Below the pieces are notes generated by a model, which worked only from the letters and a program-made list of their open reading frames with translations, made no database searches and had not been told where the DNA came from. This document shows positions 1 to 12,021 of a DNA stretch of 64,000 nucleotides, in pieces (positions within the stretch are counted from its first letter, which is position 1; every line of letters starts with the position of its first letter). The DNA is taken from contig JACGCK010000009.1 in NCBI GenBank assembly GCA_014925825.1, forward strand, positions 620,001 through 684,000, given 5' to 3'. The DNA is from Pholiota molesta (lineage: Eukaryota; Basidiomycota; Agaricomycetes; Agaricales; Strophariaceae). Both the position numbers and the translations under genes were made by a program.

Positions 1-617
1 TTGGGTTCATGTAAGAGCAGTTCCAGTAATCCTGTTCTGATATTGCTGTCTTTAGCCATCCCTACGAATTTAGGTCCGTATACATGTCGGATAGCTTATC
101 CTAATCCGCATATACATATTTACTATCCAAGAAATGGAAGACCCCAGTCTCGCATAGTCATGTTATCTCATGTAGAGTCTGTATGGTTACCCCCTCTCCG
201 AGCTGGCAGGTATTCCCTCTGTCATTACTAGTTTTTTAAACACTGCAAACACAACAATTCACTGACCCATTCACGGCGGCGCTGTTAACTTCATAGTGAC
301 TGCATATATGGCCCACATAAGATCCATACGGATTTCGCATGCGCCAGTTATTTCTGGAGTATGTAGCTGGCAGATGGACAAGAGAGAAGAGAGTCGCACA
401 ATATTACACTGTCTCGATTCATAACTGGAATATTTGAGATGCGTCGTACTTGGTGAACATTGCCGCAATGGTGACCTTGTGTACTAGCCAGTAACGATTT
501 ATAAATTGTCAAGTGAAGCTTTGTTTCAACTACTAAGTACCGGCCAGGTACAATCTGAATGTCCAAGTATAATACAAAGCACTCCGACATCTCTACTACT
601 ATCTACTTACTAGAGCA
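1..617. other. No supported gene
   Basis: Short open frames here (the longest about 80 codons) have no recognisable motif, no plausible splice-linked continuation and no tRNA-like fold that I can see. The right part is probably the 3' flank of the RING gene that ends at 618. The left end could contain the edge of a gene outside the window. Confidence 0.5.
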
Positions 618-2729
618 TTAAGAGTCTTCGGCATCAAGCCATATCTCTGTATCAGTCGTGTCATAATCTTCAACTTCATCCACCTTTACCAGCCGCGTTG
701 CATCGAATCCACGAAGATGTCCGCGCCTCTGAGTCACCTTCCACCCCGCTGAATTATCCCTGATGTCTCTCAAGACATCGTCAACAAATCTCTCGCCATC
801 CCTGTCGTCAGGCGCGAGCGTGATATTCCACCCAAGATATATGTAGTTGACTATGTTAGTGTCCAGTTCATCGTCACTGTCGTCATCCGAAGAATCCAAG
901 GGGTTGCCAGCGAGTGATAGAGTTATACCCCAAACATGGTGATAAGACAAAGTGTAATTGGAGATCATGTCCCAAGTGCAACCCCGTAGGAGCAGCTTGA
1001 GAATCTCGTCCGGGATGTCGTGACTTCTTGCGAGGTATTGAGACGCTTGATTAACGGTCCTTGGAGGCTCCCAACGGGGAGCAACATATACTTGGCGCAC
1101 GGGGGGGTCTTCGTCTTCACTACCTGTGCCAGCCGATTCGTCATCGTCATTATCCCTGCCAAACAGCCCATTAGTTTCTAGGTCAAGAAAACGCCGGTAA
1201 GACTCTTACTGTGGATACCAGGAGAGTAGAACTTCATTTTCTTCGTCAGAGTCCAGGTCCGAGTCTTCTTCATGATCATCACTGTCTTCTTCTTCATCGC
1301 TTGAAGGGAATATTCCACTCCAAGGATCGTCGTCCATTCTGTTGAGCTCGGTGTCGTTTCCTAGGTCAGTACGCGTTTCTTTCGCATTCTTCAAAGCAAA
1401 AGTCACCGCCTTGACCATAAAAATTGGCACGGGCCGGCGCCTCACCCTCGCTCTGCACGAAGGGCAGGACTTTGAGCGCATCAGAATATAATGTGGATCA
1501 GATAGCTCTTCAGGATCGATGTCTGCGTCCTCCAGAGTCGGAGGAGCTTTCTTGAACCATTCTTGTAGGCATGTAAGACATAGAATATGACCGCAAGGCG
1601 AGAGGCTATGTAATGGATATCATGAAGTGTTATCGACTTCACTTAATGTAAAGAAATACTCACGCGAATGGATTATCCGGGAGCTCCATACAAATTTGAC
1701 ATTGAACCGAGTGTTCGACGGCAGAGAGTGTCTGTAAGGAAGTAGTGGTGAGAGATTGAGCGTTACATCCGGTAATTCTAATTTGTGAGACGTGCCTCTT
1801 CAGCCTTCTTATGATTAGCCCTGAGCGTAGATATTTCTAAATCTTGCTCTTGGATCTTCTGTGCTGTATGTTCAGCGGAAGTCTAACACTATCCAGGAAA
1901 CTCACAGATAGAGCTGTGTTTAATTCTGTTTGACATTCTTCCAGTTTCTACGACCCGCCAACCTGTCGGTTAGTAGTTCCGGCTCTAACGCGATGTCCTT
2001 GAGAAGACAAACCTTCTTATCTCGTTTGTTCAATTTCTTGCGCTCATGAAGGGCTCCTTTCAATGCTTCAATTTCTTGCTTTAAGCGCCCGAATTCTGCC
2101 ACCGCCAACGGACCAGTAAAGAAAGGTTCTTTAGGTATGGCGCGCCGTAGCTCATCTCGCTCATTAGGGTGACAGTGTTGCATATCGATATTACTACCAG
2201 GGATATCTTTGGATAAGCGCACAGGCGGAATTTCCTTCCTCTTTGGGGCAGGGAAGGACGTATCAGATTCTGAGGAAAGCGTATATGGTATTGACGAAGA
2301 TGGGCGGTAGGATTGAATATGTGATGGTACTGCAAGCGGCGCCACTGTTGTGAGTATAGGTTTATTCTCAACTCTATCCGAACTTGATGGGTAGGATGTA
2401 GAGTATGGTCGTTTCTTCCGCTCATGAGCTGAGGCAAGTTCTATCTGAGGTGTCGAATGACCATCCTCTAGGGAGATCCGGTTGGAGGCACGACAAGAGC
2501 TATAAGAATTTTGTGCAGGTTGTTGCAACGACGGTGGTACAGACGAAGAGTGAAGCAACTGATCAACTCGTTTGCGATTGACCTCGCTTCCTAAAGGTCT
2601 TTTGCTACCAGTCGACGAGGTGACTTCATTTGGTCTGTTGTGTCGATCAGGCATTCTAATAGGAAAACTTGAGTGGAAATTGGCAAAGTTTCCAGGTGTG
2701 CGTAGTGAGTTCTGCGTACCTGGAAGCAT
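618..2729 (-). CDS. C3HC4 RING-finger E3 ubiquitin ligase, acidic C-terminus
   Basis: Probable RING E3 ubiquitin-protein ligase; substrate unknown. The N-terminal half (exon 2729 down to about 1920) is polar and Ser/Pro-rich, ending in a charged stretch with 'EFGRLKQEIEALKGALHERK', probably a coiled coil. The RING follows in separate exons: 'VQCQICMELPDNPFA' near 1720-1675, 'PCGHILCLTCLQEWF' near 1600 and 'SCPSCRARVRRRP' near 1470-1435, giving C-x2-C, C-x-H-x2-C-x2-C and C-x2-C. An acidic region (about 1340-1210) and a C-terminal domain with 'APRWEPP' complete the protein. The last two coding blocks look separated by an in-frame TAA near 1197, but a 54-base GTAAGA..CAG intron joins them in phase, so the gene reads intact. 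The start is the first ATG in the long exon; an internal Met at about 2654 is possible. The 5' end lies 209 bases from the divergent argininosuccinate synthase gene, so the two may share a promoter region. Confidence 0.75.
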
Positions 2730-2938
2730 AATTAGGGAAGAGGTCAAGGAGGCGGTCACCGGTGTCAAGGACGTGCGTGACGTCAAGACACATTATTGTG
2801 TGACACAGATAAGATACCAGAATTCCAAGTCCGATTAGAGTTCATTGCAATCAAAGTGCGAACGGCCGAAAGTTATACCTTTCATTACAAAAATTTATAG
2901 TCTCTTTCTATTTCTCCTCCCACATCCATCGATCTAAA

Positions 2939-4663
2939 ATGCCAGCCAACAACGGCCGTGTCCTGCTCGCCTACTCTGGAGGCCTAGGTGCGCGTCCTGC
3001 GATCTTCGATTGGCGCGCGCTGCTCACCTGATCGTGAAGATACTTCCTGTATTCTTGCTTGGTTGATCGAGCAGGGTTATGAAGTCTACGCCTTCATGGC
3101 CGATGTTGGCCAGGAGGAGGTACGACAATCGGGTTTCAAGGATGGTGAATTTCGCATTGAGCAAATTTTTCTAGGACTTTGCTGCCGCGGAGAAAAAGGC
3201 TCTCAAGGTCGGAGCCAAGAAATTTTTCTTGGAAGTGAGGAATCTTTGCGAGTTTGGGAAACAAGATACCTGACGATGAGGTTTCCAGGATTTGAAGCGG
3301 GAATTTGTTACTGAGCTTATCTACCCTGCGGTTCAAGCCAACTGCATCTACGAGGTATATAATTTAATTCTTCATCGATTAAAGGTGCATTAATCTTATC
3401 GTGTGTTTAGAACGTTTATCTGCTCGGTACATCGCTTGCTCGCCCTGTCATTGCTCGTGGAATGATTGCTGTCGCTGAAAAGGAAGGTTGCGAGTGAGTC
3501 ATTTAATAATTTTATGGGACATATTGTTTTCAATACTGATCGGGATGTACCATCAGCTTTGTCTCCCATGGATGCACTGGCAAGGGAAATGACCAAGTTC
3601 GATTTGAGCTTGCTTTCTACGGACTCAAGCCTGACATCAAGGTCATTGCCCCATGGCGTCTCCCTGGTACGTCTAAATCCTCCCTGCTAGTCTCGATGCA
3701 TGAAATCAATCGTTATCTAGAATTCTACAACCGCTTCCCCGGCCGTCAGGCTCTCCTCGAATATGCCGCCCAATCAGGCATCCCCGTCACTCAACCACGC
3801 CAACCATGGTCGACCGACGAGAACCTCTTCCACATCTCATACGAAGCCGGAATCCTTGAAGATCCCAACACCACACCTCCGCCGACATGTGGAAACTCAC
3901 CACTGCCCCTGAAAACGCCCCTAACGATCCCGAGCGCATCGCGATCGAATTCAAGGCCGGTCTTCCCGTGCGCGTAGTCGTCCCCGCCGCCGCCAAGGAG
4001 TACACGGACGCCGTCGAGATCTTCGACGCGCTCAACGCGCTCGGCAGGAAGCACGGTATCGGCCGCATCGATATCGTCGAGAACCGCTTCATCGGCGTCA
4101 AGTCGCGCGGGTGCTACGAAACGCCTGGCGCCACCATCTTGCGCACGGCGCACATCGACTTGGAGGGTCTGACGCTCGACAGGAACGTCCGTGCGCTCCG
4201 CGACCAGTTCACCACGATCGAGTTCAGCCGTATTCTGTACAATGGACACTTCTTCACGCCCGAGCGCGAGTTTGTCACCAGCTCCATCCCACGAGCCAGA
4301 GGACCGTCAATGGACTGGTCAGGTTGAAGCTCTACAAGGGCAACGTCGTTGTTGAGGGTCGCGAGAGCTCTGAAGTGAGTAGTTATCAGGTTTGGAAAAG
4401 AATTTGTTTTCAAAACATTTGGTATTTAGGGTCTCTATGATGAGCAACAATCCTCCATGGACGAGCTTGGTGGCTTCGAGCCCACTGACACAACTGGTTT
4501 CATTGCTATTGAGTCCATCAGGATCAAAAAGTATGTGATTCCCGATCCCCATACCTTGCATTTCCTCACTAACTCGCCACCTTCGCGTAGATGGGCACAA
4601 GCCAACATCCGCAAGGGTCAAGCTGGTGTCGCACCCAAAGATGTATATGGTAGCCGGGTTTGA
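2939..4663 (+). CDS. ARG1: Argininosuccinate synthase
   Basis: Catalyses ATP-dependent condensation of citrulline and aspartate to argininosuccinate, the penultimate step of arginine synthesis, in the cytosol. Exon 1 (2939-2987) encodes 'VLLAYSGGL', the PP-loop ATP-binding motif, completed over the first intron by '[16 protein letters not shown]'. Later exons give '[18 protein letters not shown]', '[18 protein letters not shown]' (citrulline/aspartate site), '[19 protein letters not shown]' and '[18 protein letters not shown]', ending '[12 protein letters not shown]' and TGA. There are six or more short introns. Two one-base losses break the frame relative to the family: near 3878-3885 (..TPP|ADMWKLT..) and near 4290 (..[13 protein letters not shown]..). 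Everything else is full length and conserved, so these look like sequence errors. Family assignment is certain. Confidence 0.95.
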
Positions 4664-5172
4664 ACGACGCCCGTTCTTGGTTTTGATATAAGATGTCTTG
4701 CTTCATACAAAAATGATTGTACTCGTAGCCTTCTCGTTTGAAATGGAAATTATACAATTAATACTGTAAGAGTCGTGTGCGTAATGTCTAAGGTCAACTT
4801 GTCCCCAAGGTGTGTTGTGTATATTACAAGTGTGAGTGGTGGGTGATAGCGGTGTTGCATTGAATAACCGCGGGTCGCATCCGCGGAAAGGTGTCTTCTG
4901 ATACTTTAGAGGCTGCCAAAATCAGTGAATTTGGCGGAGATTCTTGTTCCAGACAAAAAATCACATCTCCAGACATGACCTCAATGAAAGAGCCTGGTGA
5001 AAAACATGCCTCTTCGATTATCATAATGGCAGCAAAGTGGCTTCTTGCTCTAGCTCGATCATAAACGCTAGGAGCTCGTGTTGCGCCTATATCATCGCTC
5101 TTGTGTCGAATTCGGGGATTGGAAACATTTCAGCCGATGAAGGTGTCTCCAACCATCCATAGATCGAGCCGA
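4664..5172. other. Convergent 3' flanks, no supported gene
   Basis: This region lies between the 3' ends of argininosuccinate synthase and TPT1. A 66-codon minus-strand frame at 4824-5024 has no recognisable feature and no clear start context. Confidence 0.5.
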
Positions 5173-6535
5173 TTATTTCAAGGTATCTTTAGAAACGTCC
5201 AGGATGACAGCGCTCCTGCACGCCTCGAACGGGATGACGCCTTTGTCTGGTGTACCGACCGCGTATAGCGTGACGTCGGTGGTATAATAGAACATGACCC
5301 CCATTTGCACTGCCTTTTGGCAATCGATGGTGACACTGAGGATTTTTGTTTGGTAGGGATGTGTTCTGAGGGCATGTTTGTTAAATTGGGGAAGGTACGT
5401 CGGGATGACAGAAAGTACTAACCAAGAAAGAGGCCTTTCCCTGCCGGTCGATGTAAACGTATAAGATGGTTTTATCTTCTGGTATTCCATTGGTACCTGC
5501 ACATATTTATTTATTCAAATCGAAGTCGGAATTTGGTACCGTCAAAATACGCACGGATATAATTCCAGTTCTCGGGCCGGGTTCTATATTCCACCATCTG
5601 CAACTTTTCTGTCTTCAGAATTCTCTTGTTATGCGGAGAGATGCCCTATATATACCATCAGTTAGACGAATAACAGCACGAAGAAAAAGTAAATCAAATC
5701 ACATACAGGTATAGAATGCATATGGCGCGCCCTAACCCACCATGCATCCTTAAGTACTCCCTCGATGAAGTCGGGCAGACGGGCTATTTCGAAACGGTCT
5801 TTCGCATCGGTTTCTATCAGCCGTCCAAATTCTGCTATTGAATATGCGCTGAAAGGAGGGAAGCGTAACTGGCATGCGCGATATTAGCATTGCGACCATT
5901 GTATGATGGTTATTTGAAGTAGGAAGAAACAAACACACCACATCCGAAACGCGCACAAAGCAATCCGGCGCGACGGCATACCCCATATTCCTAGCTTCAT
6001 GACGCAAGAGCCACCCCGCAAGAATTCCAAAGAGCGCTTTCGCGTCGTGCGCCGGTTTGTTCTTCAACAAATCTGAGAGTCCTACTGCAGTATCCGTGGG
6101 GAACGCATCCCCTTCCATGACTGGAATCGACGAACGAGGCTTTTTCCGAGGGTTCGGTTGGTTGAAATCGAAACGCGAGTTTTTGACTGTAGGAGTCTCC
6201 GAGTGAATGAATACCATCTTTTCCGGTCTCGGTTCCGGTTCTGGTTTTGGCTTTGTTTCTGGTTTTGGTTCCAGCTTTTCTGACTTCGGCTTCGGTGAGC
6301 TGTTGGTACGAGCTTTGTTGGACGGCACGGGAGGCTGTTTGGGTAATTGCTGCCTTCGAGCATGGAGCTGTTCAGGCTTAGCAGAAGTTGACTTGGACGA
6401 GGAGTAGCGTTTCGTGTCCTTGACGGGTGCATGAGAGTTCACCACCCGTCGTTGTTGTACCTCGGGAACAAGGCAAGTCGTCCTGTTTCGTGAGACTTGG
6501 CTGTAGCGTAGACATCGCACAAAGGCAGCTTGCAT
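5173..6535 (-). CDS. TPT1: tRNA 2'-phosphotransferase (Tpt1/KptA family)
   Basis: Removes the 2'-phosphate left at the splice junction of ligated tRNA, transferring it to NAD+. The N-terminal 100 residues are basic then low complexity with Lys-Pro-Glu repeats ('KPETKPKPEPEPRPEK'), possibly a targeting or linker segment. The catalytic domain follows: 'GILAGWLLRHEARNMGYAV' has the Arg-His pair, then 'PDCFVRVSDV', and after an intron 'LRFPPFSAYSIAEFGRLIE', 'TDAKDRFEI' and 'WWVRARHMHSIPV'. These align block by block with Tpt1. The C-terminal exon has 'LSVTIDCQKAVQMGVMFYYT' and 'AVGTPDKGVIPFEA', matching the family's last strands. The usual HGT motif appears as 'VEYRTRPENW', so this part is divergent. 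At least four introns are inferred; the stop is at 5173. I cannot judge activity. Confidence 0.82.
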
Positions 6536-6911
6536 GTCGCTGCAACTAAGGGTGAAATACCAAACAGAGAAAGCTAGAGGATGAAAAGAGCAACATGCAG
6601 ACGGGGGTCAACAATGCGGTCAACGCTTCCAACCGTCGCGGTTAGTAGTAAACCAAAAATTGAAACCTGTTCATTGGCTCTGAGTCACGTGACAGCACCT
6701 CCCTGTGAGCGCGGCGATTCCTGGCGATTCGGAATGGATTTTAGAATATGGTTTGTTCAAGGTATCACAATTGACACTCTCAATCTCTACATTACTTGAC
6801 CAGCTTCAACACGCCCATATGTTCCCTTTCTTGGGGTATCATCATTTTGGTTTATATGGTACACATTAGGGCTCTACAATTCAACGACAGCTTGAATTAC
6901 AAATTTACAAT
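6536..6911. other. Upstream of TPT1 and 3' flank of the sirtuin gene
   Basis: TPT1 starts leftward at 6535 and the sirtuin gene ends at 6912. I see no coding exon or repeat here. Confidence 0.45.
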
Positions 6912-9555
6912 TCATGCTATTCGTGCTTTCTTTGTTTCTCGCCCATCTTTAGACGGACTAGCACTGATAGCAGGCGTTGAGGAACGCGTGTTATACCCAG
7001 AGTTTGTTGTGCTCGGTGGGATAGATCTGGGAATGCCTAGTTGCTTCTTCAGCTGTTGGAGCCACTTCCCTCCTTCAGCGCCATCGAAGAGCCAGACATG
7101 ACTAAAGAAAAGACCAAGGCGCGTAAGTATATTAACTTCCGCCATACATAGAGAGAGATATGGGCAGTTAAATATAAAACACGCACCTTGTTCCGACTCG
7201 TTCAGGAGGACGAGACGTGCTGAAATCAGAGTCATCGGATGAAGGCCGTTTTTTGAGGTTCGAACCTCGTGGAGGTTGCAATCTCGTGGCATTGACTGTC
7301 GGTTGAGCCAATGGAGCCGGTTCTCTTGGAACGGGCAGCTCCCATCCAAGCTCCCTGCATAAGTGGAGTACTATATCATCTGCATTTCCGAGAAGTACGA
7401 TCTGATGAAGTAAGACCTCGTCAACGTTTATGAGATGGATACCAATGAACAACTCACATCTGGATTTATGTGTCGGATAGGAGTCTTGTTGATAAGAATC
7501 TAATATGATGATGAACAACTGCAACGAGTAAATATGTGCTGAAAATGCCGCCTTCTTACCTGAGGTATTGAATGCGGCAGATGAGCTAAAACGTAGAACG
7601 AAAATTAGTGCGATGTTAATGCGGATGGAAACCAAATTGGGCTCACAAGTAATCTCCGCGACCGGCGACACCTTCAACGAAGTGCCTATGATAAGGAGCA
7701 AATCGGCTTGGAATCGATCTTCAGCCAGAGAGTTGTCGAATGCATCCGTCAACTTCTCCCCAAAGAAGGTGATATCAGGCTTAGAAGGCCGAAGACCAAT
7801 TATCAGTATTGTCATTGCAGATGCATTGGAGAGAAAGAGCACTACCTTCATGATACCAGGGGGGTATACCGGTCCGTCGCTCTCATCCTCAACGTCACTG
7901 TCCCACTCTCCCTTGGCCTTCTTTTTGCTTTTCTTGCCTTTCGATTTGATCGGCACAGATGAGGTAGTGTTACATTTCTTACAGAGCGGCACTTTCTGCC
8001 CCATGATGTCTGCCTCGATTTCAGTGCCGGGGACTCGGTCCCGGCATTGAAGACAACTGGCTGAAGCGAATGATCCATGGCATTGGAGGACTTTTTCCAC
8101 TCCTGCGAGGGTCTCCAGTGTATCTATGTTTTGGGTATAGTTCTGTAATTGGTGAGCGTAAGAATCGATGTTGAAGTTGTACGACATACCCGAAGGAGCT
8201 ATCACAAGGAAGATACCACATTTAATAAACTTATGAGAGCGGTATATATATTGACATACTTTGTTATTATTCTCCACCACTTTTATGAAGCGATGGCATG
8301 GAGAAGGAACGAAATTAGAAGGGTATATTTGGCTAGTTCATTCTCAGTAAAAAATCCAGACAGTGAGATATCAGAAAGAGTTGACCTAGCGAATGAACTT
8401 GACATGCGTATCACAATCAGATTTATGACCACTCCATCTCAAATCTATACTTACTAGAAGACTGAATGGACACATTAACACATATCACGTTCGAGGACTT
8501 GAAAACTTACCGGAAGGATTTTCCTTAAAATAATGTATATCAAACCTAGGTCAAGGAAACCTGTCTAGCGCCATCAAAATCACAGAAAAAGTATCCTTAC
8601 ATCTGTTGAGGGTCATCTAGATCATAATCGCCTTTATTTTTGAGCGAGGCATACAACCCATCGCGTGAGCGGAAATCAGGAATGCCACATGATACACCTG
8701 ACAAAGAAAGAGAAAGGTCTCAAAAACATTACGGAGAGCCATAAACGACATACTGATGCCTGCACCAGTCAATATAAGGATTCGTTGCGATTTCTGAATG
8801 AGCTGTACTGCATCGGCAATGGTGTTATATTGCGGTAACTTGTCGCGGTTGCGGAGTCTGAGGGTCTAGGTCAATAACTTGTTATATCAGAATTCCATTC
8901 ACACATACTGATGCGACATTGCCACACGCAAGAAATATAACATGGTTTTCTGTCGTCGAGTCTGTAATTCGGGACACTGGAGGCGATAATCCATATTAGG
9001 AACTGGCGCAAAGCTGACGGGTCAAATGTAAACTGACCAATTCGATACCAAACGCCTCCATGAGTTTCGGTATTGGTATGTTACGACGCGTAACATATTC
9101 ATCTATGAATGCAGAGGAGCCTAGTGCGCCCAACCACGCTTTTCGTCAGGACTCTAGTCTAAGAATAGAATTTTGAGAGAGAGGACGGACCGCGCTCTTT
9201 CAAAAGGTGTAGCATCTGCTTGATTTCTTGCTTCGTCCATGTTTCTTCCTCTTTGCGACGGGTCTAAAAGTTAGCGTTGTCCGCCATCACGGAAGGAAGA
9301 CCGAGAACCTTTGGTTTCGTTGGCAGATTCCCCGGCGGGGAAAGTGGACATAGAGAGAGGATGGTCATCAGCGTCTTCATCGTCGTGAGAGTCCTCGTCC
9401 TCGTTCATCTGAGATTGCGGCATCTCAGAATCGATATTCTCATCGGTATCTACAAGGACCTCGAGGATATCCTCAATTGTCTCCGCGTCGACGTCGACAT
9501 CCTCGGAGGCTTCCAAAAAGGCTTGCACCTGCAGCGCAAGAAGCTCGTTCTCCAT
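6912..9555 (-). CDS. SIR2: SIR2-family NAD+-dependent protein deacetylase
   Basis: Class I sirtuin (Sir2/Hst1/SIRT1 group) that removes acetyl groups from histones or other proteins using NAD+. The first exon encodes an acidic N-terminus starting '[17 protein letters not shown]'. Later exons carry '[18 protein letters not shown]', '[10 protein letters not shown]', '[16 protein letters not shown]', '[19 protein letters not shown]' and '[13 protein letters not shown]', then the second zinc pair 'LCKKC' after about 20 residues. A Lys-rich insert '[18 protein letters not shown]' precedes '[18 protein letters not shown]' and '[19 protein letters not shown]'. The NAD-binding GAG, TQNID and catalytic CHG motifs are all present. 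The C-terminus is Pro/Ser-rich and ends '[11 protein letters not shown]', nuclear-signal-like. An upstream GTG-led extension to 9600 is open but lacks ATG, so 9555 is preferred. A 7-base microexon is likely at 8455-8461. Confidence 0.92.
8455..8461 (-). other. Probable 7-base microexon of the SIR2 gene
   Basis: Read on the minus strand, CAG|TCTTCTA|GTAAGT lies between the exon ending '..KENPS' plus one base and the exon encoding '..[12 protein letters not shown]'. With it the protein reads PS-VFY, as in yeast Sir2 (DPSVFY). Without it this part of the fold is missing. Both splice sites are close to consensus. Confidence 0.55.
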
Positions 9556-10188
9556 TGTGGCAGAGGTGGTCGGTCGATCGTTGTCACCGAGGGGATCCAC
9601 ATGGTCAGATTCATGGACAATGTGCTCCGAGTTTAAAGTAATGGATGCATCTCTAGGATTATCTACAGCACATGAGGTAATGTTCTAAGTGAGCTTGCCA
9701 AGTCCGGGTAATAGAGAGTAAATGGTACAAACTCATGACGGGGCGATGGAACCTATTTTTTGTTCGTTTGAAGCCGGTAATTAATGAGAATTTCCGACAA
9801 CAGGTTATCGCGATTTTGGGGTGCGTTGGGGGAGGCGAAGTCCGTTGCCAATACAGTTGAAAGTCAACCAGCTGGAGCAGGGTCTAAATGAGAAGTGCCG
9901 TAAAGGGCTATGAAGCAAACAAGCAACAACCCCACGGATCACCCTCGGGCCGATCTCCATAAAGTTGTAACGGTCCATCTCCGTACGGCTTGCAGAGGCG
10001 TGCACCCAGCTTCGTCATCTCGGAGGACTTGGTGGAGAGTACGTTGATTTTACAACAAAAATAATATACAAGCACAATAAAAATACACTATAATTACATG
10101 TTCAAAGAAGATAGGTTGACCGTTAACCCTGCTTGCGTCGAGCGTCATAAGAATAAACGATACAGCCTCGCAAGAACTACTGAAATCC
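9556..10188. other. SIR2 upstream region and 3' flank of XPA-like copy A
   Basis: This holds the 5' flank of SIR2 and the 3' flank of the array. No long exon or repeat is supported; small frames at 9805-10005 show no motif. Confidence 0.45.
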
Positions 10189-11493
10189 TCAAAGCTGCTT
10201 GCGATTCAACCAGGATTTGGAAGCGTCATACCACATCCACTTGCTGCCTGTATGGACGGAACTTGAACTCGGTTGAACATCCTTCCTGTAGTACCTTAGA
10301 CCGCCCATATTGCATTCTACATGCTAAATGATCAATTTATCAGAGATGAAATAATTCTACGAATTTGTGGACTGCACCTTATCATACGCGAGCCATTGTG
10401 CTTTCTTCAACCCATGGATACCATATTCTCTCGATATATCATCCAAGCAGCCATGCACCTTATCCTTGTACGATTTTTTCCAGTCCACATATACGCTCGA
10501 CACAAATAATCATCATAGCCACCTGCGCTGGTGTATCGAACTTCGATCCGCTGTGAGTCGACGGTGCTTGAGCGAGTAAATCATTCAAAGCCTTGAACGA
10601 TGGAGCATTCACAGGTGGAGGGGATGTCGGGCGCTTTGGATAATCTCGCAGCGTTTCAGATGCCGACAGCATTAAAGACTCCCTGTAAGCTGGCGAGATA
10701 TGATTTTCCAGGTTGGAGTCGTTGTTCTCGCACTCGGCTATACTTTTGTTCAGTGAGTTCCATAGCCATATTTCGCCCCCTGCTCCATCTGCGCTTTTAT
10801 TTGTATAAGAGTAGGCGTAGAAATTTCGGCGTCTGGAAGGACCTCTGGAAGTGTGCAAATACGGGTGGCTGGAACAGGATTATTGGCGAGGATGTAGGTG
10901 CGCGGTTTAGGGAACCGCCTGTTCCTCCCGTGTCTTCTGTAGAATGTCGCCGCCTTTTTGTTTAGGCTTATAATCCACTCAATAAGATTGAGACCGAGTT
11001 TTGGGAACTAAGTGCGTACATTTCTTCGAACCTTTCGGGCCCGCCGTACTTCTCCCAAGCCTTCATCTCTACGTCTCTTTCTATGTAGTTATGCATGGGC
11101 ATAATGTGATATGCGCCGTTGAATTTGGCCGGGCTCCTGAATAGAGAGAATGAATAAAAACTCAGTGGAAATTCCGGACATCGTAGGAATACGACTGACG
11201 TTCCCATTGTCATTGTCAAATCCTCCAGATCCCTCGCGCTTATGTGATATTTTGACATAGCAGCAGTCTTACCAATCTATGGAGACACAACAGATTCAAG
11301 AGCGTTAAGGAAAGAAGATGATACATGCAGCCAATACTCACAGGAACCCCTGCGCGGATCCGTGAAAGCCTCCATTGTGATGCTTCTTGTACTTGGACTG
11401 CCTCATTCTGTCTGCGAGGATATACCCCTGCGGCTGAGCTGTTTGCACTGCGTTCGACCCTGATAAACGACCTCGTAGATGAGCCCTCGGCAT
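10189..11493 (-). pseudogene. XPA-C-like protein, copy A (frame-broken)
   Basis: First of three tandem paralogues. Start ATG at 11493 ('MPRAHLRGRL..'). After a frame break comes 'VQVQEASQWRLSRIRAGVP', then exon 2 'KTAAMSKYHISARDLEDL' and exon 3 'IERDVEMKAWEKYGGPERF'. Next are 'NKKAATFYRRHG', 'FPKPRTYILANNPVPATR', a frame break in a G run near 10780, and 'LRDYPKRPTSPPP'. A third break follows before 'YKDKVHGCLDDISREYGIHG' and the last exon 'ECNMGGLRYYRKD'. The intron positions match copy B. The breaks could be real decay or missing bases in the sequence; similar breaks occur in conserved genes of this window, so the pseudogene call is provisional. The domain resembles the C-terminal DNA-binding part of XPA/Rad14 (see copy B). 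Confidence 0.6.
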
Positions 11494-12021
11494 TCTGGAT
11501 GGTCTGGGGGTGTTAACGAAGCAAAGAACCCTAACCGTTCGACGAAGCAACGATGTGAGATTAAAGTCTCAGCCACCAAATGATATAATTTGTTTGGTTG
11601 CATTCCTATTTATATCTAATTTTAGGCGCCGTAGGCAATAGCGCGGCGCGCGCCGGTGCGCAAATAGGTAAATTTGTCTGATCTTGAGAGCTCCTTTATT
11701 CTTCTCATGATACTCTATTTATCGAAAATTGGCTTAGGAATGTCTTTCCAAAGCAAAAATATAGTCCAAATCATTTTCCTTTCTTTTGATCAGTTCTGTC
11801 AAGTACATACGCGAAAAAAAACCTAACTAGGAAACAGAAAATACATAATAGCATACATTCTCAGTAGTGATGAAGTAACTGAATACAATCGGAAACTTTC
11901 TCTCGTTAAGGATTATATATATATTGGTACAATCTATAGCTTGTCAACTTTAGCATTGGAACCTGTTAGGAGTGATTCAGAATGAAGGGGCTTACTGCAA
12001 GAAGACATCTGTACTACAACC
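11494..12021. other. Spacer between XPA-like copies A and B
   Basis: Besides the copy A core promoter, it contains a GC-rich block next to it (11638-11660, GCGCGGCGCGCGCC-type) and an AT-rich stretch with no exon. No terminal repeats mark the unit as mobile. Confidence 0.5.
11606..11632 (-). promoter_or_regulatory. Core promoter of XPA-like copy A
   Basis: On the minus strand, CGGCGCCTAA is followed at once by a TATAAATAG box, about 115 bases upstream of the ATG. The same paired elements precede copies B and C. Confidence 0.6.

Noticed and set aside
1098..1206. In-frame TAA splitting the RING gene, possible readthrough
   Set aside because: A 54-base intron (GTAAGA..CAG with a CTAAT branch-like site) joins both parts in phase and removes the stop.
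7255..7275. GAGGTTCGAACCTC, like a tRNA T-arm
   Set aside because: A short palindrome inside the SIR2 coding region; no acceptor, D or anticodon arms around it.
9556..9600. SIR2 start at 9600
   Set aside because: The codon there is GTG; the first in-frame ATG is at 9555.
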